A stretch of 64,000 bases of DNA from Prostheceraeus crozeri (taxonomy: Eukaryota; Platyhelminthes; Polycladida; Euryleptidae), in contig CAJQUW010004418.1 in NCBI GenBank assembly GCA_907163375.1, forward strand, positions 62,001-126,000, written 5' to 3'. Position numbers and translations under genes: made by a program. Under the pieces are notes generated by a model. It was given only the letters and a program-made list of their open reading frames with translations, made no database searches and was not told where the DNA came from. Positions 23,190-36,280 of the stretch are shown one piece after another. Within the stretch, counting starts at the first letter, position 1, and every line of letters begins with the position of its first letter.

Positions 23190-26100
23190 CCCCAATGGAT
23201 TAGTGATGCTGTTAGAGATTTGTTAGCCTAACAGTGCTTCTGCCCGGTCGCCCTAGAATAGTTTCAATCAAATCCTGATAATCACTTTAATCTTTCACAT
23301 CTATAGTCAACTCTCATTTTAAGAATCACTCCTTATGGAATAAACTCGATCGTCATAAGAACGAAATTCATTTTCCAAAATCATTTCTCTAGAGTCACAT
23401 GATAGTTAGAAGAATAATTTCCATGTCACTTTCGTTAAAAGAACCAATGTCTAAAAAGTCATCAAACACAAGTACTACTACGCATGCCACATAAATAAAC
23501 GCACTTTATTTAGATGAGAATCAATTAATGCTATTTAACCTTGATTGGATGGAATATTCAACAATGGCGTTATCTTATTAATCATCAATTAGAATGGACA
23601 ATGTGCGTCAGGCAAAAACGTCGTGAGATCACTATCAATCTAACTTTTACCCGTTGATGTCCACAGAAATCTGTAGTGCACGTTTCAATCGCAAATCACA
23701 ATGGCATACGTCATCTGAAGATATCATGGGAAAATTTGAGTGAAATTAATGACTCAATAGTCAGTTTTTCGCATGGCTAGATGAAAAAGACGGACTATCA
23801 CAAGGAAGAAAATGTTGAAGTGTCTTGCGATCAGCTTCCACAGACAGAACAGCGGTTTACTTCACAGAAAAACGGTCTAAAAGTTTTGACATTAACCAAC
23901 GCGTATCTCAAAGAAAGAGAAAACAGAGAGACAAATAGAAACCCAAAGAAGCACCTGAAGGATTTGGAACCATAAAGAACCATCTCAATTAGCGGCTACG
24001 TAAGCTTTTATAAACAGGCCTACTCATTAATGATAAAAACACTGCTTCAACACCACAAATACAAGCCATGAACACTCAAAATGAAATAAATATCGTTTAA
24101 GAAAATTCTCGCTACAAGAACCTAAACAATTACCCGAAGTGGCTTTTGGAGAGTTAGTTGTATATCAAATTAGAAGTGTTCATGCGATGATCAAAACACA
24201 AGCAATCGAATGTCCACTTCCTAAAAATAACCATTTACATGACACAACTTTGTCGTAAAGTGCATCTTTATCGAAATGATACACAATTTCACCATTAATA
24301 GTGGCATATCAGGGCATACATTTCATACATTACTTGTATTCATTTGTGGTGTGCTGTCCAGCACTTGAATTTTCTCCTGAAAAGTAATTATTGCTTATCT
24401 GCTGAAACTCACTTGACAGTCACACTACGTTTCATGACACAAGATGTACCGGCACAGATTGAAGAGCAACACATGACATTCGATTTTTGGACTAATTAGA
24501 CTTAACTTAAATATCTTTTAATTATATGAATTGACAAAATAGACGGTTGTAACCCATCTGCAAATGTTTGCATTGAGGAACAATCATGAGCACCATTATC
24601 GCTGAAATCAGTATCAACTTCAAATCTACCAGCATATGAAAAGTACAAGTTGACATTATCTGATCCATCATGAACACTACATTGGATGTTCCTCAAAACC
24701 AGAAAATACATGGGAAATGTTCTGCGCACAAACTATTCGTGCTTCATATCGTTGGACATAAGATCAATTAGGCCTTTATCATTCTCCACAAATGATTGTG
24801 TTCTTCATCATCTATCACAATAGCAATATTTTCAAATTTCATTCTCTATTCTGCTTATTATAGCGAGCAGTGAGTTCAAAAAGGACCTCAATCAAACACT
24901 ATGACCGGCGCTGCGATGGTGTAGGCAAACTACGAGTCACAGTCACCTGTCAGTATGTGCGGCCCAGAAATCAGCTATCAGAAAAGGGTTATGAAATGCT
25001 AGCGATGCCTGACAGGAGTGTTTGTCTGGTTTCGATGTGTATTGCACGAAGTTATGAACTTTTCGCAGGTCATGCATACCTACATGCATATAGCAAATAT
25101 TGTGGAAGCCAGATTTCAAGCTTCAAATTCCCGGGAGACTCTATTTCATCGAATTTCCACGCAATTTTACTTATAACCAGGTATGCTATTCCAAACACAA
25201 TGTTCAAAAAATTATCCGGACAATTCAAAGTATTTCAGCATCAAGTTTGAGACATTTCCCCCTTGAATTTTGCCACCAAATTGTAACATGTTAGATAAAG
25301 ACCGTTGCTTGACTCCACTATAAACAGTTTTCAAAACTTTTGAATTCTGTTGGCGGTGGTTCCTACAGTTTACAAACATGCGCATTTTCTCAATGGCCTG
25401 CAGCTAGTGGACTACTTTTGGTGTCTAAATGATAATGATTTTACATCGACAGAAAAGTCCATTTCCTTAGTGTCTCAACGATCTGAAAATATTTCCTTTT
25501 CACTGACTGATTCATGTAATTCTACAACGCTGTATTTAGTTGATTTCAGACTTCAATTTTCAATCATGCTAAGTTGAGTTGCAAATTGCCCTTTGGAACG
25601 AGACATTTTTGACCGCTGTGTAAACATGGCATGATATCAAAATGCACATGTTAATGCAATGGCACGATGACACCAAGTTATAAAGAAATATCGGCAAGGG
25701 AAGCCAGGAAAATTGTCACACTGGACGAAGGTCGTAGACATCAGAAGTATTCCAACTTGTCCTCCTTCATGTTTACATCAGTTTACGCAGAAACAATGGG
25801 CGCATGGAGAGCGTCAGCCATGAAATTTCTGCTCGAAGATACATTCAGAGGAAATTGATGCCGGTAATGTTGCCTCTGTATTGGTGACATTGCCATCAGA
25901 GGAGGCCTTGGCAGAAGATTCTTTATCTGGTTTAATTTGTCTCAATCTGACTGTGTATTCCTCTTTATGCATTCTTCGCGACAAATTTTTAAAACAAGGT
26001 CAATGGATTGAGAACTCCTAGCTTTTAAAAATGTCACGTCCCAAAAGACAATTTGTTACTTAAAACTAGAATGGTTGAAAATTAAGTCTGAATAATTGAC

Positions 26101-28076
26101 TGAAAACAAAAATTATATGAAAAAAAATTGCAGAATTGTGCAAATCAGCTGATGAAGACAAAGCAATTTATGATCAATAGAAAGTACGGAAAATGAGCTT
26201 TTCTATTGTTTCCAAATCATGTAGATCGCATAAATAACTGACGGGCTAGAACTTACCAAATTAAGGCCTGATCATCTGTACTTGTTTAACAAAATAGTCA
26301 ACCGGTTAAATGTGCAGGCCTAGCTAAGCTCATTCAAAAAACATTTTGTAGTTCTGATTATTTTCAAAAACAATAGGCTTAGTAATCGAAATGTCAACAA
26401 ATTTTTAATAGGCTACCAATGCAATGCGTCTGCCAATCAGCCAATCCCCCACTCGTGAAATATTTTATGTGACCACCGATTATGTGGTGCACATCGTAAG
26501 TAAATAGGCTACATGTGCGTATATCGCAGTTAACTGGTCAAAAACATGTATCAAAGTCTTCTCATTTCTGGACACATTGTTTAGTTACTTGTTTAATTCA
26601 CTTATGAGAATGATGGCATTTATTGATAAATGCCGCTATTGATGTCTAAATAAAAATCAGAAGTTTATTGATGTGGTGCAAACTGAAACATGAAACAATC
26701 ACATTATCAGACTGCATCGATTCTAACTTTGATTTAATGCTCAGACACAATTACTGACATCATATCTCTATTAATTTGTTTGTAGAGTTGGCTAAAGTAA
26801 TAAGTTCATCATCACAAAATATCATAAAGAACGACACTGATTAGAAACAGGTTTTTTGCCATGAACCACTGATAGCATGAATAATTACTTTTGTGAGATC
26901 GGAGGATCGGGCTTATAGTCGTGACTGTTAGTGAGCATTTCACTAGTAAAGCAGTCTGCTCATATGAAAATGATTAATTTGAAGAAGTCCCATGTGAAGC
27001 ATTACGAAAAAAGGCCTACTGTTGTTCAATTCTGGGATAAATGTCCTGACCAACATAATTCACCTTTGAAAAATATGCAGCTTTCACGCAGTATATTGCA
27101 TTCAGTCAAGTTATTTTCACCTAGCATGGGCGTAGAATTACATTTACGGACATTCACAGTATATTACCCTTACAATGAAAATTACCATACTTTTATTGAC
27201 TTTTTTGGAGGACTTCCACAATCGACTCAGCGACGAAAACACCTGGCCGTATGAAGGATAATGACATGCGAGTAATCAAGTCTTTTTGCAAAAGTGAGTT
27301 AAGAGTTTATTCGTCCGTGTAAAAATTGTCATACATCGACTGTGAATGCAGTATTTAAAAATTAACAATTCTCTAATACTCGAAGCTGTCAAGTCTGTCG
27401 ATTTCTATGCATGCTATATAGACACACATGTAATACACGGTGAAGAATATTGCAAAGGAAGGACATTAAGAAAATTCTCCATTCGACACGCAGACACACA
27501 CACGCTATAAAAAATATGTTCGCATCCAGTGTTCTCCGTGTGCGCATATATATAGAAGATAAACAGACAATTAAGATTTTCAAGTCGATTTCAATAAGGA
27601 GACACAACATAAATGAACCAAAGTTATTATTATACCCTACAATCAATAGAACACATGAAATACGTGGATACCGTCTACCCTCTCACTTGGATTACCTCAC
27701 AGAAAAACAGGACATTTCTGAATATCATTAACTTCTTTATAAATCTTCTCACCGATTCTACAGACCGCCACTTCAAAATCAGTCGTAAAGAAGGCAATGG
27801 ACGCCGAAGGCCCGTTACTTCGCATAAATTAACTTTGAATTAAGACCAATAAATTATTTTCCAGCCAAAGTATATTTTACTGCAAAATGCATCGACTGGC
27901 TCACAGAATGGTCAACTACATGGTAATTCAATCAGTTGGAGCTCTTTTGTAATAAAAAGAAAGGCTTTAGGACTTCGATCCTATTTACCTACTACATTTT
28001 GGTATTTTTTAAGACAGCATGGATGCTTGACTTGCAACCGCGTGAAGATGACCAATTGAATTGAATATCTGCTCAC
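23190..28076. other. Intron, no gene seen
   Basis: Nearly 4.9 kb of AT-rich intron. Open frames such as 24870-25250 and 26931-27254 have no recognisable domain, no codon bias that I can see and no splice-border support. Confidence 0.45.
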
Positions 28077-28432
28077 CTTGTGGAAAGTCCACACACTGCT
28101 CCAACCGCAATAACATATTTCGCGATGTGCCAGCCAACTCTATTAAAGATGAATGGCAATGGAGCATCTTTGTCCAGCAAGTAGTAGGGACACATGAGAG
28201 TCATCACGGCCGAAATTCCGAAGTATGCGATGAAACAAGCTAGCAAGCAGAGACATATGCTGATAGGAATAGCTCTTTGAGGATTTTTCACCTCTTCACC
28301 CGTCGTAGCAATTGCATCAAAGCCGACGAAGGCGTAGAAACATGTTCCCGCTCCAGACAAAGTCCCAGCAAGCCCAAACGGAAAAAATCCTCCAGCACCA
28401 ACTTCTCCTCCTGTTGATGTCGAATTATCCAT
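28077..28432 (-). CDS. CAT (SLC7A) transporter exon with [18 protein letters not shown]
   Basis: The largest transporter exon, 356 bp. The minus-strand acceptor GATTTTGGCAG and donor CCACAAG/GTGAGC fit; it enters in phase 0 and leaves in phase 2. The peptide starts [20 protein letters not shown] (an extracellular loop with an N-glycosylation site NST), then [35 protein letters not shown], a membrane helix around [32 protein letters not shown] and the start of another helix [23 protein letters not shown] is highly conserved in CAT proteins. It joins in frame with 38154-38290 and 17926-18065. No stop or frameshift is present. Confidence 0.96.
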
Positions 28433-28486
28433 CTGCCAAAATCAAAAGAAGCTATAAGAGACTATAAAAATAATTATTTTCACGAT

Positions 28487-28591
28487 GATTAAAAAGTCAA
28501 CTTTTCAGTACGAGGAGAGATATCATTGTCCAGAGTGCGCAGCGATGGAGACAATTATATCGCTCTGAGTACTGAAAAGGACTTTTTAATC
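28487..28591. repeat. Hairpin with about 50-bp imperfect arms
   Basis: The outer arms GATTAAAAAGTC...TTTTCAGTAC (from 28487) and GTACTGAAAAGGACTTTTTA (to 28591) are inverted, with a 2-nt indel. The inner parts (GAGATATCATTGTC / GACAATTATATCGCTC) continue the pairing. It lies 55 bp upstream of a transporter exon, in the intron. Confidence 0.75.
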
Positions 28592-29087
28592 GAGTGAAGG
28601 TTATTTATTTCTATGCATGCATCTCCATCTGGAAGATGTTAGATGTCTTAGCGTCCTATTTGTTGGCCATACCATGGCCTAAGTCTATGGCCACATTTAG
28701 AAATGTGTTATTTTCTACTCAGAGACTAGGAACAGACATAGGCTACTAACATTGCAATAGAAGACTTTTGAATTTAACTTTGATCAGAATTATACCTTAG
28801 TGTCCAGTGCTTGCTGCATTCTAACCATTAACGAAATAGCGACTGAAAAATGAAAAGAACCGCTGAAATCATAATGAAGGGAATGACACCGCAAGCTAGT
28901 TGCAAAAGATACGAAGATCGATGGAGTCAATTTAGCGAATATTGTCAGCTATCTGACAGAAAACCAAAATAATGTTAATAATTGTGTTAATAATAATTAA
29001 TGGTTACCTATTTGATATTTTTGATTCTACATTAGGTCGATATGATTCAAATGGAAACATTGTGATGTTCCTATGTTCCAAATACTG
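28592..29087. other. Intron, no gene seen
   Basis: AT-rich intron between the hairpin and the nested mobile elements. Confidence 0.45.
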
Positions 29088-29199
29088 GATTTAGGCACTT
29101 GTCAAGGATATTCAACGTAATTACAATCAAAATAAAACATAGAGAAAATAAAATCATGACGAAAATGCACTTTGCAGCATAAAAGTTCACCATCAAGTA

Positions 29200-30915
29200 C
29201 GTGGTGTGATCCAAAATGTCCCGGACTAACCTACTTGCAGATAACCTGTGATAACGAATACTACTTCAGATGTAAATTTAGGTCTTTAAGGCATGAGAAA
29301 TATGGTCGCCGAAATTTTTCCGGTCAGTTTTCTATTTTTTCAAACATTTTTGTCTGAATTTCAAGATTTTCCTATAAATTCTAGCGATTTAGAATTAATA
29401 TATTTAGATTAACTTGACAGTTAAGCTATCACTAATAACCTGACTAATAATTAACGGAAAAACAAATGTTTTGTTCCAGAAAACAGTTTACTTTTCAATG
29501 TATGAGCCGTTAGCATTCGTCACTTTTTGCCAACGAAGTCTCAATTCACAAAAAGCTTTATGAAAAAATTCCGGTGTCAAAGAATCAAAAAAACTCAGTA
29601 ACTGCATCCCGCAGTTCAACTGGCGATTCAAAATGATGTCACGAAAGATGCTTTTGAGGAATCTAAACAGATAGAAGTCACTTGGGGCAAGTCAGGTGAA
29701 TAAGAGAGGATGGCTAAATAGTTGAAATCCGTTTCTCGTTAAGGCTTTGTTTGTCTCCTGCGAGGTGTGAATCGGAGCATTGTCATGAAGCTAGTAGAGG
29801 GGAATGTTTCGTGGCTTTCTTATTTTCTTCCTCGCTTCAGATAACAGATTGGAATAATATTCGCTATTGATTCTTCTTACTCCTTTATCCGCAAAGTCAA
29901 CCAGTTGGATTCCCGAAGCGTTCCAAAAGACCGTCAGCATCAACGACCGGCGATGTGATGTTCCGGATCGCATTTTCAAAGGGGCAGACTCGCCTGATTT
30001 TCGCCACTCTGCAGATTCTCGCTTACTTTGAGGCAGATACAAACTTAAAGGTGTTTCATCCTCTGTAAGGATGCAGTTCAGAAACTGATCTCCGTGCATT
30101 TCGAGGAGATCCAAATTTGACTGTGCCGCCAGAAGTCTGTTCTCCTTCATTTCAGGTGACAGAAACTTCGGTACGAAACGTGATGCCAGTTTGCGATATC
30201 CAAGTCTTTCGATGATGTCATGACAGGAGTGATAACTGATTCGCAACTCACGGATGGTTATCCTTCTGTGTGCTGTAATCACTTCATCGCACTGACTCGA
30301 TTTCTCTTCCGGAATCTCCTGCGGCCAACCAACAGTTGAAAAATCTTGCTCCACAGATTGTCTTCCGCGTTTTACTTCGCTTATCCAGAAATAAGCAGTA
30401 GTTCTCGATGGAGCTTTGCTTCCATATGCCAGGCTTAATTCCTTTAGAATGTCAACATTAGCGAAGCCGCGGATCAGGATGGTTATCGCATCACACTGCG
30501 ATATTCGACTGAAGACACGCTTGTCACATCCATCATGAAAACTGATAGAACAAAGAACCATCGTTGACACGGATTTCTTAATGAATGCGTGCTGAATGAA
30601 CTTCACTGATTGATATCGTAACACATGAAGCAATTAACAAAAGACGTGCAATATTCATGGCAAAGATATCCGTCAAATAAGGTAAAAATCAATCTAACTA
30701 TAACAATAAGACAAATCGGATCTCGATCAATTCAGAAAATACAGAAATTCATGTTAAAATGTAAAAATATTTTTTAAAAATAGAAAACTGACCGGAAAAA
30801 TTTCGGCGACCATATTTCTCATGCCTTAAAGACCTAAATTTACATCTGAAGTAGTATTCGTTATCACAGGTTATCTGCAAGTAGGTTAGTCCGGGACATT
30901 TTGGATCACACCACG
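29200..30915 (-). mobile_element. Mariner element with 141-bp terminal inverted repeats
   Basis: Both ends begin CGTGGTGTGATCCAAAATGT inward and are flanked by TA (29198-29199 and 30916-30917), the mariner/Tc1 target. The inverted repeats are nearly identical over about 141 bp, which is long for mariner. The single transposase frame reads on the minus strand and is broken. Confidence 0.93.
29488..30633 (-). pseudogene. Mariner transposase, inactivated
   Basis: The N-terminal part has the helix-turn-helix pattern YGSKAPSRTTAYFWISEVKR followed by GRQSVEQDFSTVGWPQEI. Catalytic region: the first Asp is in LTEDET; the second, expected in an FWDxxG motif, is Asn in FWNASG; the third is in LHDNAPIH but comes after an in-frame TAG at 29791-29793. 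A second stop (TGA) and a compensated frameshift occur near the SPDLAPSD-like motif at about 29700. The frame ends at 29488-29490 after NGSYIEK. Mariner transposases cut and paste DNA at TA. This one cannot be active. Confidence 0.93.
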
Positions 30916-31616
30916 TACAAAGTGTTGACTACAAGGACTGAAGTTGAACAGGGACTGTAAAGTAGTGCTCATGCGATACTGAGGGCTATGGTAACATCAA
31001 CTTTTCAACACATGCATAGAAATAAAATATCAAACATCCGTTCATCAGCTAAAACTGTGACAGCATCAACGATTAGCAATTCAGGAAAGCAGTGACAATA
31101 ATTAATTATCAAAAGCAACTGTACTCAAATGCTTTAAAGAAATGAGATTTACAGTTAATTAAGACCTAGGGTAGGGTTAAATCATGGAGTTTGATGATTA
31201 GAATTCGCTGCGTGTTGTGTATTTAACTGAAAAACAATTATTAATGTCATTACTAGTTTGTCCACATGTTCAAATAATTAAATAGAGCTGAGTTACTTCA
31301 CATGTGTTCCTTTATTCTTAAATGTAATCTGATTTTGTTTCTCTCTCATTTTGTTGTTGGCATGTTCCTGATTGCATCGACTTACTAGTTTCATCTTTCA
31401 TACTAAGTACTGTAACGTGTCAAATATTATTTTTAATTCAGGGTTAAATTCTAAAATAATTTAATAAATTTACTTTGGAATTTGATAGATGTACAACTAC
31501 AAACGGAATAATCAAAAACATCAAAATGCTGCAAAGTATATTTTCGTCATGATTTCATTTTCTCTGTTTTATTTTGATTGTAATTACGTTGAATGTCCTT
31601 GACAAGTGCCTAAATC

Positions 31617-34165
31617 AAATTCTTCTTGTTGTCATTTTAATATTACCATAATCTATTTCAAGAAATTGTTTTTTAACGAATTGATGAAGGCAATGGGGAC
31701 AAGCTCCAGCATTGTCAATCGTTGTTGTCATCGTCAGCTGATGAACTTATGATTCTTTTTCATTAGTTGCAGAGTTACAAAAATGTCATCGACAGAATAT
31801 TATGTCTTGTGGCTGTAAAGAAAGTTCACTAAATGACATTCTAATATACATACTAATCTATAAATGACAACAATAATGGCAAATTCTGTCTCTGTTTGCT
31901 TATTTCTTTTTGCTCTATTTAGCACACCATCAGCTCTCTTATTTTCATAATCGCTCACGAAGTATTGCATATGGCATATTCATCGTTCTACTTTTGCTTA
32001 CAGTTAACAGATGGCTGATGTTCATTGACTTGTTCGTCATTTATTTCTGATTTCCTAGAAATCATATGATAAAAGTTTCACTGCGGAAGAGAGCAAGATT
32101 CACGAGCTCGGGTGCTTCTTGTTGTCGGCACGCATAGAATATACACGCACATCATAGGGGGTTCTTAGCTCTTAGCCCTCGCCCCACTGGGGGGGGGACG
32201 TTTTTCGCTCTCTGGCGAATTTTTTGAATACCTTTACAACAAGCGAGCTATGGCCACTAGACGTCGAAAAGCTTACTTTCTATTTGTTATGCAACTTTTG
32301 ACAGAAGGAAAATAAATTTGGCACTTTACTTTTGGCGCGAGATCTATTTTAGAATTTGAATGTTTGGAATATTATGGCTGATTTTGGTATCTTCACTTAG
32401 TAATCTATTTTGCGGCATCAATTGTTGATGAAATAAGTTGAGATTACATAAAAGCATTCTTCCTATCAATATAAAAATATTCATACATGCGAAGTTGTTG
32501 AATTTAAATGTCTAAGATATATTTTTTGAATATGCATGTTTGAAATTCACTTCACCGGGAAGAAAATCGCTGGAATATTCATATATAAAATAAGATCTGA
32601 TATAAACTGACTTTTTAAGTGGTTATCATATCCAACGATTAAACAGAAAAATTTCAGGGGTTTTCAGCGTCACATTCAGGTGCTAGAATACCGAAGCTCA
32701 TCCTGTGAACTTCTCTGACGGAGGTCTAAGGTCGAAGCATATCCAGACATTAGAAGGGAGTTTCTCACGACACTATCACTATCAGCTAATACAAAGATGA
32801 GTGAAATTTAATCTGCACTATCAGCGACAAGTTCGCTTGAATTCTCAGACACTAGTCAGAACTGTTGGAAAGTGCTTTCATAGATAAAAATTGAATTGGT
32901 TGACTCATGAAAAATTGAATTTTGTTAAAGACTGCAGAATGTTGCAGTACTTCCAAATTCACATTCAAAATGAGTCAGATCAGAGCGGTATGTGAAAACA
33001 TTTGCTGGCGACTAGATAGCTTGCTATTCTCTTTTACTGGCGATGCGCTCTCACACTCTGCAATCTGGTCGCGTGGAAGATGACAATTGACAGACGCACT
33101 AAAATGATGAGGCTGAGTCAGTGATTGCACCGCAAGGTATCTTGTCGTTTTCTAGTCGTTGGAAAAGAAGTGCCACAGATGGACTGTGTAGTTTACTGTC
33201 AATTTTCGACAAAAGATACTGAAATTCAGACTCGTCGCCAAAAGCAGGCAAAAATTGTCGTGGATTTGCTGCACAGTGTATCATTGAAAGAAACAAAGCA
33301 GTTCGAGACTTGACTCATGAGTCAGTGGTAGCTTCTCGGTCCTGTCATGGGATGGACTGTCTAGTAGATAGGCCTCAGCAAATGCACCAAATTGGTGGGC
33401 CATGCAAATTGGTGATGCGCACGGATTTTCCTGCCTTTCCAAAAACTGATTATTTGATAAGCCAATTTCAATTAATCAATTGCTGCCTTTTTCAATTCCA
33501 ATCAATTAATTGTCATCTGTTAGTAGCCTAGACTACTTATCTAATTTCGCCTCTTTATTCTTTTGCTTCTCACGTTTTACAATTATAGTAAGCATTTCAG
33601 CCTTGCATTTCAGGTTGGCAAGCAACAACAACGTTGTTTGTTTCAACCAGAGTAGACCTCAAAGTCCTAACATGCAGGCGAAATTTCTCCGCTCAATCGT
33701 CAGTGATAAAAAAATGAACTATATGCCAAAAGCATCTCTGCGTCTGTGAGAGAGAATTCTAAGGAAATTATCCGCTTTGTCTGATTGGTCTCGCAGTATT
33801 GAAGCATAAAAAATGGTTGGCATTGTTGTTATGTTAGTGTTAGCCTACTCTCATACCCAGGAAATTTCTAGCACCATGCGTAGGTTGTTTATTGCGGTGC
33901 ATCCTGTGTCTAGTTAAACAAATCTTGGATCAAGTAAATTAATAGTTTACGCTATCAAGTTACAGAAACTGTTCGAATTTTGGATTCCAATTAATTGATT
34001 GATTTGTTTTCCAATTTCAATTTATTTATTTATTTATCCAATTAAATAGCAATCAATTATTGACAATCCCTGCCGGTAGGTAGAGGCATTAGTTCAAGAC
34101 CTTTGTCATGTACTCTAACTAAATCCAGTGAACCAAAAAATACAATTCTAACATCAAGAGGGAAT
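31617..34165. other. Intron, no gene seen
   Basis: AT-rich. At 32150-32290 there is an unusual GC-richer patch (CCCTCGCCCCACTGGGGGGG, then TTCGCTCTCTGGCGAA) of unknown nature. TTTATTTATT and CAATTAATCAATTG simple words lie at 33470-34050. Confidence 0.4.
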
Positions 34166-34185
34166 GAGAGAGAGAGAGAGAGAGA
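34166..34185. repeat. (GA)n microsatellite, tail of the retrotransposon
   Basis: A GA run on the plus strand, which is CT downstream of AATAAAAA on the minus strand. It ends the non-LTR element to its right; such short tandem tails are common at CR1/L2-type 3' ends. Confidence 0.7.
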
Positions 34186-34186
34186 T

Positions 34187-34891
34187 TTTTATTCTCAAAT
34201 GAATTCAATCATTTGTAGTTACAGACAGTTACTGATCACATAAAAATAAAAAGCTACACAACACTGAATTATAAAGTTGTGTGGCATACACCACAAAGGA
34301 TTTCCTTCGACGTATCAAACGATGACGTGGAATTCGCAGTCTGTTCGACCCTCTCGTGTCTCGCCGACTAATGTCTTCCTGTCTGACAGGGATAAGATGG
34401 TGGAGAGGATGATGAGTCTTCTTCATTTTCATAAATTGAGTGAGGACCATTTTGTTCAAATGCGTGATAATTTGAGGTGTTTTGGTCAGTTCAAGAGCCT
34501 CATCGTAGGACAAAGCAGGATGAATGACTGTTAGAGCACATTTTTCGACTCTCTCGATGACCTGCTGTAGCATCTTCGACGTAAATGGGAACCACGCTGG
34601 GGATGCGTACTCAAAAATGCTCCGAATGCACGTGTGATAGAGGCGAGTTAGTCCTTGACTACTGCCACCATAACGTTTTAGTGTTCGTAGCCAGAATATT
34701 CTCTGCATGGCCTTTTTTCTAAAGAGTTCGACGTGATTCTTGAAAGTTAAATGTTTATCAACAGTTACGACGAGAAGCTTCACACAGTCCATCTGTCGTA
34801 TGTAGCTGTCTCCAACGAAAATGTGATCGACTTGGTATTCCTTTTTTGCACTGACGATGAGTTCAACAGTTTTGGTTGCACTCAGGGACAT
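34187..34891 (-). mobile_element. CR1/L2-type non-LTR retrotransposon 3' end
   Basis: The minus-strand frame of 220 codons has LLVVTVDKHLTFKNHVEL, AMQRIFWLRTLKRYGG, YHTCIRSIFEYASPAWFPF, VIERVEKCALTVIHPAL and YDEALELTKTP. This is the thumb/C-terminal region of non-LTR reverse transcriptases (LGVTID...H, ...RSVLEYACPVW, ...IERVQKRALRII). The polymerase core is absent, as in typical 5'-truncated insertions. The open frame suggests a fairly young copy. No gene function for the host is implied. Confidence 0.88.
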
Positions 34892-35968
34892 ATTGTTTTC
34901 TATTGAAGGTCATCAGATAAAGATACATCCCAGTCACAGCGTAATTTCTAAATAAAAGCTACGATCAAGGCAGACTTCAATTGGGACCATTCAGTGCCAT
35001 TTCTCTTTCATTACTATCCGCATTCGTGCTTCAAGGCTACAACTGACGCACGTGACGTTTCTAAACCGCGGAGAGGAAGTGGGTGATTTCCTTAGGCGTT
35101 TAGCCCGTCAATGGTTCAGAGCTAACGCAGCGTTGGGAAAAGAGTGCGTCAGCTCTCAAGAGTGCACACACCCGCGGTTAACATCCACCAACTGAGGGCT
35201 AAATAACCTCTCTTGTCTCTCCCATACGGGTTAGACAAATTTGTGCCACGCTCCAGCTAGCGCACCACGAGACTGACACCACCAGTGAATATTCTCTGAC
35301 TCTTACTACAGAGGAATATGCATACTGTGTTGTACTGAGAGGATGATTTGTAAGTAATTAGAAATGTCGCTAAACCATAAGTTGATATTGAAGAAAAACA
35401 TATGAACGGATTAACTCTTTGATCCTTTTGTGTCAGTTAGTTTTAGTGCATTCCATCAAGAACTGATGATTGCCGTAAGGAAAATATTATCACGCTACGC
35501 TTGAAGTAACACAGAAATGATACTGAAACATATATCGCCAGATGAATGGAGTACACATCATTGTATTATTGTCGGCAAGTTCTACACACATGTACTCTTA
35601 TCAAGTGCTGACGACTGTCACAAGGGCAACATTCAATCATGTTAAGAATCTCTTGTGACCCACAATCCCCTCAGTAGGCTATACACCTTCACAATGACAC
35701 AGACACCTCTAGTTAATTACATCACTGCGGTTGATGAAATGTCAAGCCAACCCTTAAAACTCATTACACGTACAAAATGTCAGTCCTCTGGTATTCTTTT
35801 GTGTCTTCAAACCGGTATGATGTATCATGGTAATTCTTATACAGATATTTGTAAACATTTTGTCTTGCGACTTTACAAATGAGACGTGATATTTCTGATG
35901 TTTTTCTATTCCACAAAATTGTGAACAGCAAGGTATAATGTAACTATTTCCTACCTTGATTTATTGCA
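34892..35968. other. Intron; one unassigned GC-richer frame
   Basis: At 35007-35195 (plus) a 62-codon open stretch reads VTFLNRGEEVGDFLRRLARQ and then FRANAAL. The GEEVGDFLRRLA pattern recalls the Gag region of LTR retrotransposons, but no Zn-knuckle, protease or LTR was seen. The rest is AT-rich without a gene. Confidence 0.3.
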
Positions 35969-36280
35969 ATGTACGTACCGCAGCAGCGAAACATGCACAC
36001 ACAACTTTTCAGGGCTATAAGTAAAAGTCGCTTGCTTGTTCGAAAACATGACTTCATTCCAAGAGTTACCCGGTGTGCTAATAAGCTGAGAGACACTGAC
36101 TTCTTTTTTGTGAGTTCTTCAAGTTTAAAGCGTCTTTTACAGAGTGTTCGCAGTGATGTACTGTTTTAATCTTTTTATTCACCGAAACTTTTATTTCATC
36201 GTATGTGACTTTATCAGTTGTGTATGATGGCTGGAATTGGCATTAATGCTGCTGTCATCTTTTCTGAATAAATAAATTCA
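35969..36280 (+). mobile_element. Possible L2/CR1-like 3' relic
   Basis: The frame 35969-36169 ends with RKHDFIPRVTRCANKL and SSSLKRLLQSV. This resembles the last residues of CR1/L2-type ORF2 (FFPRTIREWNxL ... FKxAL). The sequence after the stop ends in GAATAAATAAATTC, a typical short tandem tail. Similarity is weak and only this stretch is left. Confidence 0.4.

Larger units (their letters stand above)
29088..31616. mobile_element. Inverted-repeat element invaded by a mariner
   Basis: The left arm 29088-29180 (starting GATTTAGGCACTTGTCAAGG) and right arm 31526-31616 are inverted copies of about 92 bp. A complete mariner (29200-30915) is inserted just inside the left arm. The rest of the interior (30918-31525) has no coding sequence. 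The outer unit is therefore an older element of about 0.8 kb that was later hit by the mariner. Confidence 0.8.

Noticed and set aside
24870-25250. 126-codon plus-strand frame
   Set aside because: No recognisable domain and no splice or promoter support; its length is possible by chance in this much sequence.
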